This document shows positions 17,028-25,258 of a DNA stretch of 64,000 nt, piece by piece (position 1 is the stretch's first letter; every line of letters starts with the position of its first letter). The notes below the pieces were generated by a model. It did not search any database and was not told where the DNA came from. It saw only the letters and a program-made list of their open reading frames with translations. The stretch comes from Flavobacterium hydrophilum (GTDB lineage Bacteria > Bacteroidota > Bacteroidia > Flavobacteriales > Flavobacteriaceae), in the NCBI RefSeq assembly GCF_003202405.1, contig NZ_QJHL01000001.1:1426001-1490000 (forward strand), in the 5' to 3' direction. Position numbers and translations under genes: made by a program.

Positions 17028-19883
17028 TTACTTCCTAAAATCAAACCATAAATTCATTTTGATTCCGTCATCACCACTTTTAATTCTGATATTGGTCGCC
17101 TGACTTTCTGGTCCCTGATGTTCCAAAGGTTTGAAATCTCTCATAGCCGGAATTTCATACATAAATGAAATATCCCCTTCAGGAAATGTCGGTTGAGGAT
17201 AACTTCCTGCGAAACCATTTTTAGGCAAATCAGGTGTAAATAATCTCAAAAATAAATTATCAGATTCGCTGAAAACTTTAAACGATGATGGTCCCGCCTT
17301 TAAATTTGCTCCTAATAAGTTCGCGTGATATCCTTTGAATTCAGGATAGATCAGATTCTCAAAACTTTCTCCGGTTATGGTAGTGTTATAATCTTTCTCC
17401 CAGATACCGAAAGTAGTTCCTTTTAATCTGTTTTTCCATACATGGTAAGGGCCTTTTCCAAACCATTTGATACCTGTTACTCCTTTTTCGGGAAAACTAA
17501 AAGTAATTCCCCATGAATTTATTTTATCTTCAAAAGCAGCGCCATCAAAGCCTCCATTATTTTCTGAATTTTTCAACGCAACCAATTCCATTTTAAATCG
17601 GCCATCCGGTTCCATAATCCATTTGATAGAAGATAAACCGCCCACATATAATACTTTGCAGATGGCTTTGTCGCCTTCCTGCGAAACCTGAACTTCTTTT
17701 AGTTTAGCTTTCATTCCAATCGGTCGAGGACCATTTGTTAACGGAATAGTGGATGTACCGTTTTTAACAGAAGAAATTTCTCCTGTCAAAGCATCAAGAG
17801 TTACCGTTACATCGTTTCCTTTTAGAGAAATTTCATTACCATTTTTTGTTACTGAAGCTTTTGCTTTTGTATTTTGAATTGCTAAGAATTTCTCCGCATA
17901 ATATTTTGCTTTATGGATAGGCCATGTCCAGGTATAGATTTCTTTATTGAACTGATCGTAGGCGGAGATTGATAAAATGTCCCCTTCAGCAAAATTATTA
18001 GGAACATCAAATTTAATTTTACGTGTTTCACCCGGATCTATACTTGGAATCTCAATTTTACCTGAGCTGATTGCTGCCGAAGTTCCATTCGTGTACAAAA
18101 CATCATGATCAGATTTTAGTACTTTAAATTCCATTCTGCAGGAATTCAGATTACTGAAAAGATAATCGTTTGTAATCAGAAAAGAGCCATCAAAGTCCGC
18201 ATTAACCTGTTTTGGCTGAAACTGAATAGGTGCCCAGACTTCTTTTACGGTATAATAACTTCCTTCTTTTTCACGGTGCGGGCCTAAAATTCCATCGGCT
18301 GCCAATGAACCTTTTGAGTCAAATTTTGCATCTCCGGTCCAATCAGAACGAAATACGGCTTCGTCTAACATCGCCCACATAAATCCTCCTGCAAAAAGTG
18401 GACTTTGTTTGTAACGTGTCCAGAAATCTTCCAAAGCGGCTCCGTGTCCGTTGTCGTAGGTTCCGTGCATGAATTCGGTTGGGAAAAATACATTTTCTCC
18501 ATTGTTAAAACGATGCATTCCCGTTAAATAAGTTGGATAATGATGCGTGTCCCAGCCATTAAAATCAGCCCAAGGGTGAATGACGATTCTTTTTTGAGGG
18601 TCATTATCTTCAAAAACTTTATCAACGTTGTAATTCCAGCCACCTTCGTTACCATTATCCCAGATAATTACAGAGGGGTGATTCACATCGCGAACGACCA
18701 TTTCGGTTACTAATTTAGTTCCGGTTTCGGTATCATAAGAGTTTTGCCAGCCAGCTAATTCATTCAGGACAAAAAGGCCTAATGAATCACAAACGTCAAG
18801 AAAGTGCTCATCAGGAGGATAATGTCCGCGAACAGCATTAATGTTCATGTCTTTTAATAATTTCACATCCAAATCACTGATTCTCTTGCTGGTGCTTCTT
18901 CCTCCTTCAGGCCAGAACGAATGACGGTTGATACCTTTCATCACGATTTTGGTACCATTGACATAAATTCCATCTTGTTTTTTGAATTCTAAAGTTCTGA
19001 AACCAATTCGTTTGTCGTATTTATGAATTATGGCTCCGTTTTGTTTTAAAACCAGTTCCAGATCGTATAAATTAGGACTTTCAGGATTCCATGGTTTGAT
19101 GTTTTTCCATTGAGCAGCGATTGATGCCGCAGTACTTTTTGCTTTTACAGGAAAAGTAAAAGTTTCGAATTTTTCTCCGTTTAAACCTTTCAATGTAGCT
19201 TCTAAAAAAGCATTTTTAGAAATGTTTTTAAGATTTAAATCTACAGTAATCGAGCCGTCCATTTTTGGATTTACTGCAATATGTTGAATATGTGTTTTAG
19301 GAGAAACCTCCAGCCAAACCGGACGATAAATTCCTCCAAAAAGCCACCAGTCTGCTCTTCTTTCAGCTGCATTTACTGATTTATTGGCAGAATGTTTCCA
19401 GACATGAACTTCTAAAGTGTTTTTAGAACCGAATTTTAATAAGGAGGTAATCTCATATTTAAATTCATAAAAACCACCCTGATGAATTGCTCCGGCCAGT
19501 TTTCCGTTGACTTTTACCTCGGTATCTGTCATAGCTCCGCCAAAAACAATCTGAACCTCTTTGTCTTTATAATCAGCTGGGACATCAAATTCAAATTTAT
19601 ACAAACCTTCTTCCTTGCTTGGTTCTTTCTGGTTCAGTTCTTTATACCATCTTCCATACGTATATTCTCCAAAACCTTCTAATTCCCATTGAGAAGGAAC
19701 ATTTATCTTAGACCAGGTTTTGCTGTTGTTGCCTCCGGTACAATAAAAATCCCATTGTACAGGATGTTCAAAATCTTTTCCGGAAAGATAAACTTTATCC
19801 GTTTGCTGTGCTGCGCTGTTTTGATAAGAAAATAAAGCTACGGCAGCAATTGTAAGGTTTTGGATTGTGTTTTTTAGTAACAT
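17028..19883 (-). CDS. GH2 beta-galactosidase-like enzyme
   Basis: A 951-residue secreted GH2 enzyme with signal peptide (to about residue 25), sugar-binding domain (30-215), Ig-like domain (220-330), TIM barrel (330-600), and C-terminal domains including a beta-galactosidase small-chain-like region (about 690-950). GHYPPDEHFLDVCDSLG, the acid/base Glu of IIWDNGNEGGWN and the nucleophile Glu of FFPTEFMHGTYD are visible. The long C-terminal part containing GPYHVWKNRLKG is typical of LacZ-like enzymes. It is separated by 22 bases from the upstream CE12-like gene, so the two are probably one transcript. A role in removing galactose from RG-I side chains is the simplest reading; activity on other beta-linked sugars is possible. 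Confidence 0.85.
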   Translation of the reverse strand: MLLKNTIQNLTIAAVALFSYQNSAAQQTDKVYLSGKDFEHPVQWDFYCTGGNNSKTWSKINVPSQWELEGFGEYTYGRWYKELNQKEPSKEEGLYKFEFDVPADYKDKEVQIVFGGAMTDTEVKVNGKLAGAIHQGGFYEFKYEITSLLKFGSKNTLEVHVWKHSANKSVNAAERRADWWLFGGIYRPVWLEVSPKTHIQHIAVNPKMDGSITVDLNLKNISKNAFLEATLKGLNGEKFETFTFPVKAKSTAASIAAQWKNIKPWNPESPNLYDLELVLKQNGAIIHKYDKRIGFRTLEFKKQDGIYVNGTKIVMKGINRHSFWPEGGRSTSKRISDLDVKLLKDMNINAVRGHYPPDEHFLDVCDSLGLFVLNELAGWQNSYDTETGTKLVTEMVVRDVNHPSVIIWDNGNEGGWNYNVDKVFEDNDPQKRIVIHPWADFNGWDTHHYPTYLTGMHRFNNGENVFFPTEFMHGTYDNGHGAALEDFWTRYKQSPLFAGGFMWAMLDEAVFRSDWTGDAKFDSKGSLAADGILGPHREKEGSYYTVKEVWAPIQFQPKQVNADFDGSFLITNDYLFSNLNSCRMEFKVLKSDHDVLYTNGTSAAISSGKIEIPSIDPGETRKIKFDVPNNFAEGDILSISAYDQFNKEIYTWTWPIHKAKYYAEKFLAIQNTKAKASVTKNGNEISLKGNDVTVTLDALTGEISSVKNGTSTIPLTNGPRPIGMKAKLKEVQVSQEGDKAICKVLYVGGLSSIKWIMEPDGRFKMELVALKNSENNGGFDGAAFEDKINSWGITFSFPEKGVTGIKWFGKGPYHVWKNRLKGTTFGIWEKDYNTTITGESFENLIYPEFKGYHANLLGANLKAGPSSFKVFSESDNLFLRLFTPDLPKNGFAGSYPQPTFPEGDISFMYEIPAMRDFKPLEHQGPESQATNIRIKSGDDGIKMNLWFDFRK

Positions 19884-19905
19884 AAATAGGTGTTTCTATA
19901 ATGGT

Positions 19906-21249
19906 TTAGTTTCCATCTGGTTTAGTAATTTCAAATCGGTCACTCAAAGGAAGTGTCCAGTTCGAAATATAATTTGGTTTTTTGGGATTGTAATTTGGAA
20001 CTTCTTTTCGGATTTGCTTTTTTAACGGAATATCGAGTTCGCGAATTCCTTTAAGTACACATAGCGCAATTTCGTTTGCTCCAAAACTATTAAAATGAGT
20101 GTTGTCTTCCAAAACTTTTACCTGTCCAGGAAAAGTATTCGCAGGATATTGCACAAAAGCCTTTCTTGACGGTTCATCACCCCAGGTTTCGTATAATTCG
20201 GTTGTTATTTTGGTAATATCGATAAGTGCTACATTGTTTTTTTCTGCAACAATTCGCATGGCGGCAGGAAAATCACCATGTGTTTCTTTTAAAGTTCCGT
20301 TTTCATTAAAAGCACGACGTTGCGTAGGCGTCACCAAAACCGGAATTGCTCCTTTATCTCTGGCAGACTGGACAAATTCGGCTAAAAGAGTAGAGTAAGA
20401 ACCCCAGGCACCATTTCCTTCACCTTTTATCTTTTCGTCGTTATGTCCGAATTCCACAAATAAATAATCTCCTTTTTTAATAAGCGAAAGAATCTTTTTT
20501 AAACGATTACCACCTTTAAAAGAACTCAGCGCTGAACCTGAAACCGCATAATTGGCTACCACAACCGTATCGTCAAAATAGTTGGTTATAAATTGTCCCC
20601 ACGAAGCCCATGGTTCCACATCCTGATCGGTAACAGTTGAATCTCCGGCTAAATAAACGACTGTAAGATTGTCTTTTTTGGTGATTTTTATACTTTGAAT
20701 AGTAACATCTCCTAAAAACTCCAGTGTAAGTTTGTCATCCCAATTCAGAATATCTTTTTCTCTGTCTTTAAGGGAAACATTCTGGGTCTCATTAATTTTT
20801 GGAGTTCTCACATTTACATTAAAAATTTTGGTTACCGGTTTTCCTTTTTTTATCGAAAACTGATCCAGCATTAATCTTCGTGACTCCGCTTTAATAGTAA
20901 TATTTGATGCTCTTTCAGTACTTCCCATAACCACTTCAATCTGGTAATTTCCTTCTGGAAGTTTTACAGAAAAATAAGTTGGTTTAATCGCAGAAAATGT
21001 ATTCGGGTTGATTGTTGCATTCGGGGCTGAATTTATGTCAAAACCATATCCTTTCGCAGCATCATATAGTAAAGGTGTGTTTACAGATATTCCTTTTTTA
21101 CTTTTTAATGCAGTTCCAAAATTAAATAGTTGATTTTCAGTATTATCATTTGGATTAATTTCAGTTAAAGAATCGCTATTTAAAGCATATAAATTTACCT
21201 GTATTGCTAAGCAAAAAAATAGACAGAAGGAAGTTTTAAATTTTATCAA
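19906..21249 (-). CDS. CE12-like rhamnogalacturonan acetylesterase with N-terminal beta-sandwich
   Basis: This 447-residue secreted esterase has a signal peptide (to about residue 23), an N-terminal galactose-binding-like beta-sandwich (about 35-205) and one SGNH hydrolase domain (about 210-420). The catalytic blocks are AGDSTVTD (Ser), SGSALSSF (oxyanion Gly), FGHNDEKI (Asn) and EDNTHFNSFG (Asp-His). It should deacetylate rhamnogalacturonan or a related polymer before the hydrolases act. It is the first gene of the minus-strand run CE12-GH2-CE12/CE12, and its promoter carries the TAGTACAGGATA element. The domain pairing differs from the tandem esterase at 15301, suggesting different acetyl positions, which is inference. 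Confidence 0.88.
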   Translation of the reverse strand: MIKFKTSFCLFFCLAIQVNLYALNSDSLTEINPNDNTENQLFNFGTALKSKKGISVNTPLLYDAAKGYGFDINSAPNATINPNTFSAIKPTYFSVKLPEGNYQIEVVMGSTERASNITIKAESRRLMLDQFSIKKGKPVTKIFNVNVRTPKINETQNVSLKDREKDILNWDDKLTLEFLGDVTIQSIKITKKDNLTVVYLAGDSTVTDQDVEPWASWGQFITNYFDDTVVVANYAVSGSALSSFKGGNRLKKILSLIKKGDYLFVEFGHNDEKIKGEGNGAWGSYSTLLAEFVQSARDKGAIPVLVTPTQRRAFNENGTLKETHGDFPAAMRIVAEKNNVALIDITKITTELYETWGDEPSRKAFVQYPANTFPGQVKVLEDNTHFNSFGANEIALCVLKGIRELDIPLKKQIRKEVPNYNPKKPNYISNWTLPLSDRFEITKPDGN

Positions 21250-21278
21250 GTTTTTCTTTTTTAAAATTATTGTAAAAT

Positions 21279-21318
21279 CAAAACTAACGGTTACTTATTT
21301 ATATAGTATCCTGTACTA
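21279..21318 (-). promoter_or_regulatory. Promoter of the CE12-GH2 run with TAGTACAGGATA
   Basis: On the minus strand TAGTACAGGATA (21318-21307) is identical over 12 bases to the element before the GH43 at 8040. Exactly 20 bases later comes TAGTTTTG (21286-21279), a perfect TAnnTTTG -7 box. The element lies within the interrupted palindrome ATAGTA-TCCTG-TACTAT at 21303-21319 (plus-strand reading). Confidence 0.68.
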
Positions 21319-21370
21319 TGATGTTAAAAAAATGAAAGAATATAAATTATGATATTGAAAAAATCAGGTA

Positions 21371-21382
21371 GGTACAGGATGC
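21371..21382 (+). promoter_or_regulatory. TACAGGAT element upstream of the 1208-residue glycosidase
   Basis: GGTACAGGATGC (21371-21382) matches the core of the shared element. Ten bases upstream, TCAGGTA (21364-21370) resembles a degenerate second copy. No good -7 box lies 20 bases downstream; the best AT-rich candidate, TAAATTAT at 21413, is 30 bases away. The promoter is therefore less certain than the others. Confidence 0.45.
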
Positions 21383-21415
21383 AATACCATAAAAAAACGA
21401 AGAAATTGCGTTTAA

Positions 21416-21444
21416 ATTATCAAAATCATTAGGTGTTTGATAAT
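21416..21444 (+). repeat. Hairpin in the 5' leader of the 1208-residue gene
   Basis: ATTATCAAA (21416-21424) and TTTGATAAT (21436-21444) form a perfect 9-base inverted repeat with an 11-base loop, 30 bases before the start codon. It could be an operator or a leader hairpin; no T-run follows, so it is not a terminator. Confidence 0.4.
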
Positions 21445-21473
21445 GATTATGTGCCTCTGAATTATTAAATTTT

Positions 21474-24400
21474 ATGAAAACCAAAAACAATACCATCCCG
21501 ACTTTTATTGGCTTATTATTGCTGTGCCCTTTGCTAACTATAGGACAGGAAAAAGAAGCTGTGCGTAAAATTCATTATGCTCCTGAAGGAAATAGTTTTG
21601 TTTTAAAAAACGGTACCAGAAAATTCAACAGGGCACTTTATGGCTCGAATACAGGTTTTAGGGTTGAGACAGGGGATTTGCCTGAATTTGCGATGTACAT
21701 GCCGGGAATGGGCGGGAATTTTAAACTAGGTTTAATAAATGGCAAAGACAGCAAATGGATTACTGAGGCTTCAAAAATTGATACAAAATATGTATTGGGT
21801 ACGATGCAATACGAAATTCAGGACCCCATTTTAGATAACGGAAAACTGATTGTAAAAGTAGTTGCCTTAAAAGAAAAAGAAGGCTTTATTGTAAAAGTAT
21901 CAGGCGAAAATGTATCCAAAAAGATAAATTTAGTCTGGACATACGGCGGTGCAACGGGGAAAAAATTCAGTCGTGACGGCGATATTGGTGCCGACCCTGA
22001 GTCGGTGTTTTATTTACAGCCTGAATATTGTACCAATAATAAATATACGCTAAAAAAACAGTCTTTTTTACTGGAATACGGTTCTGAAAGCAATAAAGAG
22101 AAAACAGGTAATAACAAAAAACTAACAGTTTATTTTCCGGGTTCTGATATAAAGCTAGCCAATCCAAAACAGCAGAAAACACCTTTGGAATTATACAGTT
22201 CCAATCCTGAAAATCTGACGCTTGTTACAGGAAAAAATGCCATTTCAAAAAGCGACATGTTTTGGCTGTTTTCAAGCGAAGATTTAAAATCGGATGTTTC
22301 TCAAAAAGGATTATCGCAATTGTATGACAAATCGGTTCAGGAAACATATCTTTTAGCGAATAGAGTAAAGGTTGTAACTCCGAATCCTTACATTAATACA
22401 TTAGGTTCAGCACTTTCAATAGCAGCCGACGGAATTTGGGAAAGCCCGGCTTACCTTCATGGTGCTATTGCATGGCGAATGTACCTGAATGCCTGGCGTG
22501 GCGCTTATACGGCTGATCCATTAGGTTGGCATGATCGTGCGAAAACTCATTTTACAAGTTACAGCAAATCACAGGTTACGGCTCCTGAAAGCGGTCCTAT
22601 TGTTTTGGATACGGTCCGAAATTTTGCCCGTCAGAAAGAAGTTTTGGGAACCTCAATGTTCAGTAGTGGCTACATCAGTCGAAACCCGAATAAAAATACG
22701 GTGGCACATCATTATGACATGAACCTGGTTTTTTTCGATCAGATGCTGAGACATTTTAAATGGACTGGAGATACTTCGTTCATGAAAGAAATGTGGCCAA
22801 CGATCCAAAGACATTTAAATTGGGAAAAAAGAAATTTCGATCCGGATAATGACGGACTTTATGATGCCTATGCCACAATATGGGCGAGTGATGCGTTGCA
22901 ATACAGCGGTGGTGGTGTGATTCATTCTTCGGCATATAATTTTTACGCAAATAAAACGGTGGCTGAAGTTGCCAAAAGAATTAAGGTTGACGGAAATCCT
23001 TTCCTTAAAGAAGCGGATAAAATCCTAAAAGCTTCGAAAGACCAGCTTTGGATTCCTAAAAAAGGCATTTTTGCAGAATATAAAGACGCTCTTGGAAACA
23101 GATTATTGCATGATTTTCCCGGTGTCTGGAGCATTTATCACACTATCGATTCCGAATTATCGAATCCATTTGAGAGTTATCAAATGCTGAGCTATGTGGA
23201 CAAGCAGATTCCGCATATCCCGATTTCGGCAGAAGGACTTGATAAAACCGATCTTTACACGATAAGCACCACCAATTGGCAGCCTTATACCTGGTCTATC
23301 AATAATGTTGCCCTTGCAGAACAATTGCATACTTCGTTGGCTTTCTGGCAAGGTGGACAATCGGAAAAAGCATTTAAGATGTGGGAAAGTGTGTTGATCG
23401 AAAGTATGTATCTGGGCGCTTCTCCGGGTGGTTTTGAGCAGCTTTTATATCAGGATGCCATAAGAGGCGAATTGTACCGCGATTTTGCTGACCCGATTGG
23501 AATGGCGTCGAGAACTTTGGTGGAAGGACTTTTCGGAATCCAGCCTGATGCTTTGGCCGAAGTTTTAACGATTCAGCCCGGATTTCCTTCAAAATGGAAT
23601 CACGCAGCTTTAGATATCCCGGATATTTCAATTGATTTTAAAAGAGAAAACAAAACAGATTCATATCTCATAAAAAATCAGTTTACAGCAAAAATGAATC
23701 TGAAACTGGTTGTAAATGCACCTTTTGAGGGAATTCAGGATATAACTGTTAATGGAAAAACGGTTAGCTGGAAAAATATTCCGGAAAGTATCGGAGCTCC
23801 AAAAATTGCTGTTGAAGTACCTTATGAGGCTGCTTATGATGTGAAAATTAACTGGAAAGGCGAGGCTTTAGAAGAAATACAATCTGTAAAGTCTTTGACA
23901 GCAGGCGAATCTTTTGTCATAACAACTGCTAAGGCAGACATTGTTTCCGTTTATGACCCGCAGTCTATTTTGAGCGAAATTTCAAAAACAAATAAATCGT
24001 ATGAGGCAATTGCATATGGCAACAAGGTTAAAACATTTTTTATTCAGTTAAAGCAAGGAGATGTAACCTGGTGGCAGCCTGTTGATGTTGATTTGAAACC
24101 GAAAATTGAATCAGAAATTATTCAGTTAAAAAATAACAATGTAGAAATTACATTGAAAAATAATTCGGAAAGCAAAATTGAAGGAAATATAGTTTTTGAT
24201 GCTTCCGCAAAAGACAATCAGCAAAAGATTTCTCTAGGTACAAATCAGAAAGAAAGTCTTGTTATCCCGTTTGAAAAATTAGTTCCGGGAACCAATAAAT
24301 TCTCAGTTAACTCGGGTTCAAATACCATAAAAGAAGTAACTTTTACAAACTGGGATATTCCGTTCAGCAATTCGAAAAAACAAGAAACTGTTTTGCTTTC

Positions 24401-25100
24401 TTCTTTTTTTAATTCGAAAGTAACAGATGTTTTCATCGAGAAATACTTGTCTCCAAGACCGCAAACAGTAACCTTGCAGCTTCCAATAAACGGAATCGGA
24501 AATTGGTGTTATCCAAATGTTTCTGTAAAACTGGACGATTCAGGACTACGTCAAAAAGCAAAATCAAATGGAGAAATTACAACTCCTGAAGGAATTGTTT
24601 TCAAAACTCCTTCTGATGAAAATCAAAAAAATATTGTTTTTACATCACAGTGGGATAATTTTCCAAAAAGTGTCAACATCCCGTTAAGCGGAAAAGCTTC
24701 GCATATTTATTTTATGGTGGCCGGAACGACTAATCCAATGCAAAGCCGAATTGTAAATGGTGAAATTGAAGTAAATTATACCGATGGGACTTCAGAAATT
24801 TTACAGTTGAAAAACCCTGAAAATTGGTGGCCAATCGAACAGGATTATTTTGTTGACGGACTGGCGTTTACAACAGATGCCCCAAAACCGCCGAGAGTTT
24901 ATTTGAAATCAGGTGAAATTTCAAGAACTTTTAATGATTTCAAGAGTATAAAAGGATATTCCAATTTTGGTATTGATGGTGGAGCCGCAACGATTCTGGA
25001 TTTACCTTTAAACAAAAATAAAACCTTAAAAAATCTTACAATCAAAGCAATTGCAAATGATGTGGTTATTGGGCTGATGAGTGCTACACTAATTAGATAA
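21474..25100 (+). CDS. Large six-hairpin glycosidase, resembles DUF4450 proteins
   Basis: This 1208-residue secreted protein (signal peptide to about residue 25) has an N-terminal beta-rich domain (30-290), an (alpha/alpha)6-barrel region (about 300-700) and several C-terminal beta domains. The barrel contains DGIWESPAYLHGAIAWR, AHHYDMNLVFFDQMLRHFKW, NFDPDNDGLYDAYATIWASD, TNWQPYTWSINN and LGASPGGFEQLLYQDA. These acid-rich, aromatic-rich loops look like a glycosidase active site. I recognise a resemblance to the DUF4450-containing proteins found in Bacteroidetes pectin and arabinogalactan loci but cannot name a substrate. It faces the CE12-like gene across a control region with two TACAGGAT elements and is probably followed on the same transcript by the GH65-like gene. 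Confidence 0.7.
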   Translation: MKTKNNTIPTFIGLLLLCPLLTIGQEKEAVRKIHYAPEGNSFVLKNGTRKFNRALYGSNTGFRVETGDLPEFAMYMPGMGGNFKLGLINGKDSKWITEASKIDTKYVLGTMQYEIQDPILDNGKLIVKVVALKEKEGFIVKVSGENVSKKINLVWTYGGATGKKFSRDGDIGADPESVFYLQPEYCTNNKYTLKKQSFLLEYGSESNKEKTGNNKKLTVYFPGSDIKLANPKQQKTPLELYSSNPENLTLVTGKNAISKSDMFWLFSSEDLKSDVSQKGLSQLYDKSVQETYLLANRVKVVTPNPYINTLGSALSIAADGIWESPAYLHGAIAWRMYLNAWRGAYTADPLGWHDRAKTHFTSYSKSQVTAPESGPIVLDTVRNFARQKEVLGTSMFSSGYISRNPNKNTVAHHYDMNLVFFDQMLRHFKWTGDTSFMKEMWPTIQRHLNWEKRNFDPDNDGLYDAYATIWASDALQYSGGGVIHSSAYNFYANKTVAEVAKRIKVDGNPFLKEADKILKASKDQLWIPKKGIFAEYKDALGNRLLHDFPGVWSIYHTIDSELSNPFESYQMLSYVDKQIPHIPISAEGLDKTDLYTISTTNWQPYTWSINNVALAEQLHTSLAFWQGGQSEKAFKMWESVLIESMYLGASPGGFEQLLYQDAIRGELYRDFADPIGMASRTLVEGLFGIQPDALAEVLTIQPGFPSKWNHAALDIPDISIDFKRENKTDSYLIKNQFTAKMNLKLVVNAPFEGIQDITVNGKTVSWKNIPESIGAPKIAVEVPYEAAYDVKINWKGEALEEIQSVKSLTAGESFVITTAKADIVSVYDPQSILSEISKTNKSYEAIAYGNKVKTFFIQLKQGDVTWWQPVDVDLKPKIESEIIQLKNNNVEITLKNNSESKIEGNIVFDASAKDNQQKISLGTNQKESLVIPFEKLVPGTNKFSVNSGSNTIKEVTFTNWDIPFSNSKKQETVLLSSFFNSKVTDVFIEKYLSPRPQTVTLQLPINGIGNWCYPNVSVKLDDSGLRQKAKSNGEITTPEGIVFKTPSDENQKNIVFTSQWDNFPKSVNIPLSGKASHIYFMVAGTTNPMQSRIVNGEIEVNYTDGTSEILQLKNPENWWPIEQDYFVDGLAFTTDAPKPPRVYLKSGEISRTFNDFKSIKGYSNFGIDGGAATILDLPLNKNKTLKNLTIKAIANDVVIGLMSATLIR

Positions 25101-25258
25101 AAAGAATTCAATGTCAACATCAATTTCAAAAATCAATATCAATCAACTCGAAATAAATTAACTGCTATATGAAATGAGCATGACTAAAAGGTTGTTATAA
25201 ATACCATCGAAGATATGCAAATTACACATGACCAATAAAAAATAATAAATAGCTACAT

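Noticed and set aside
19755..19765. TACAGGATG in the N-terminal part of the GH2 gene
   Set aside because: It lies within coding sequence and has no -7 box; treated as chance.
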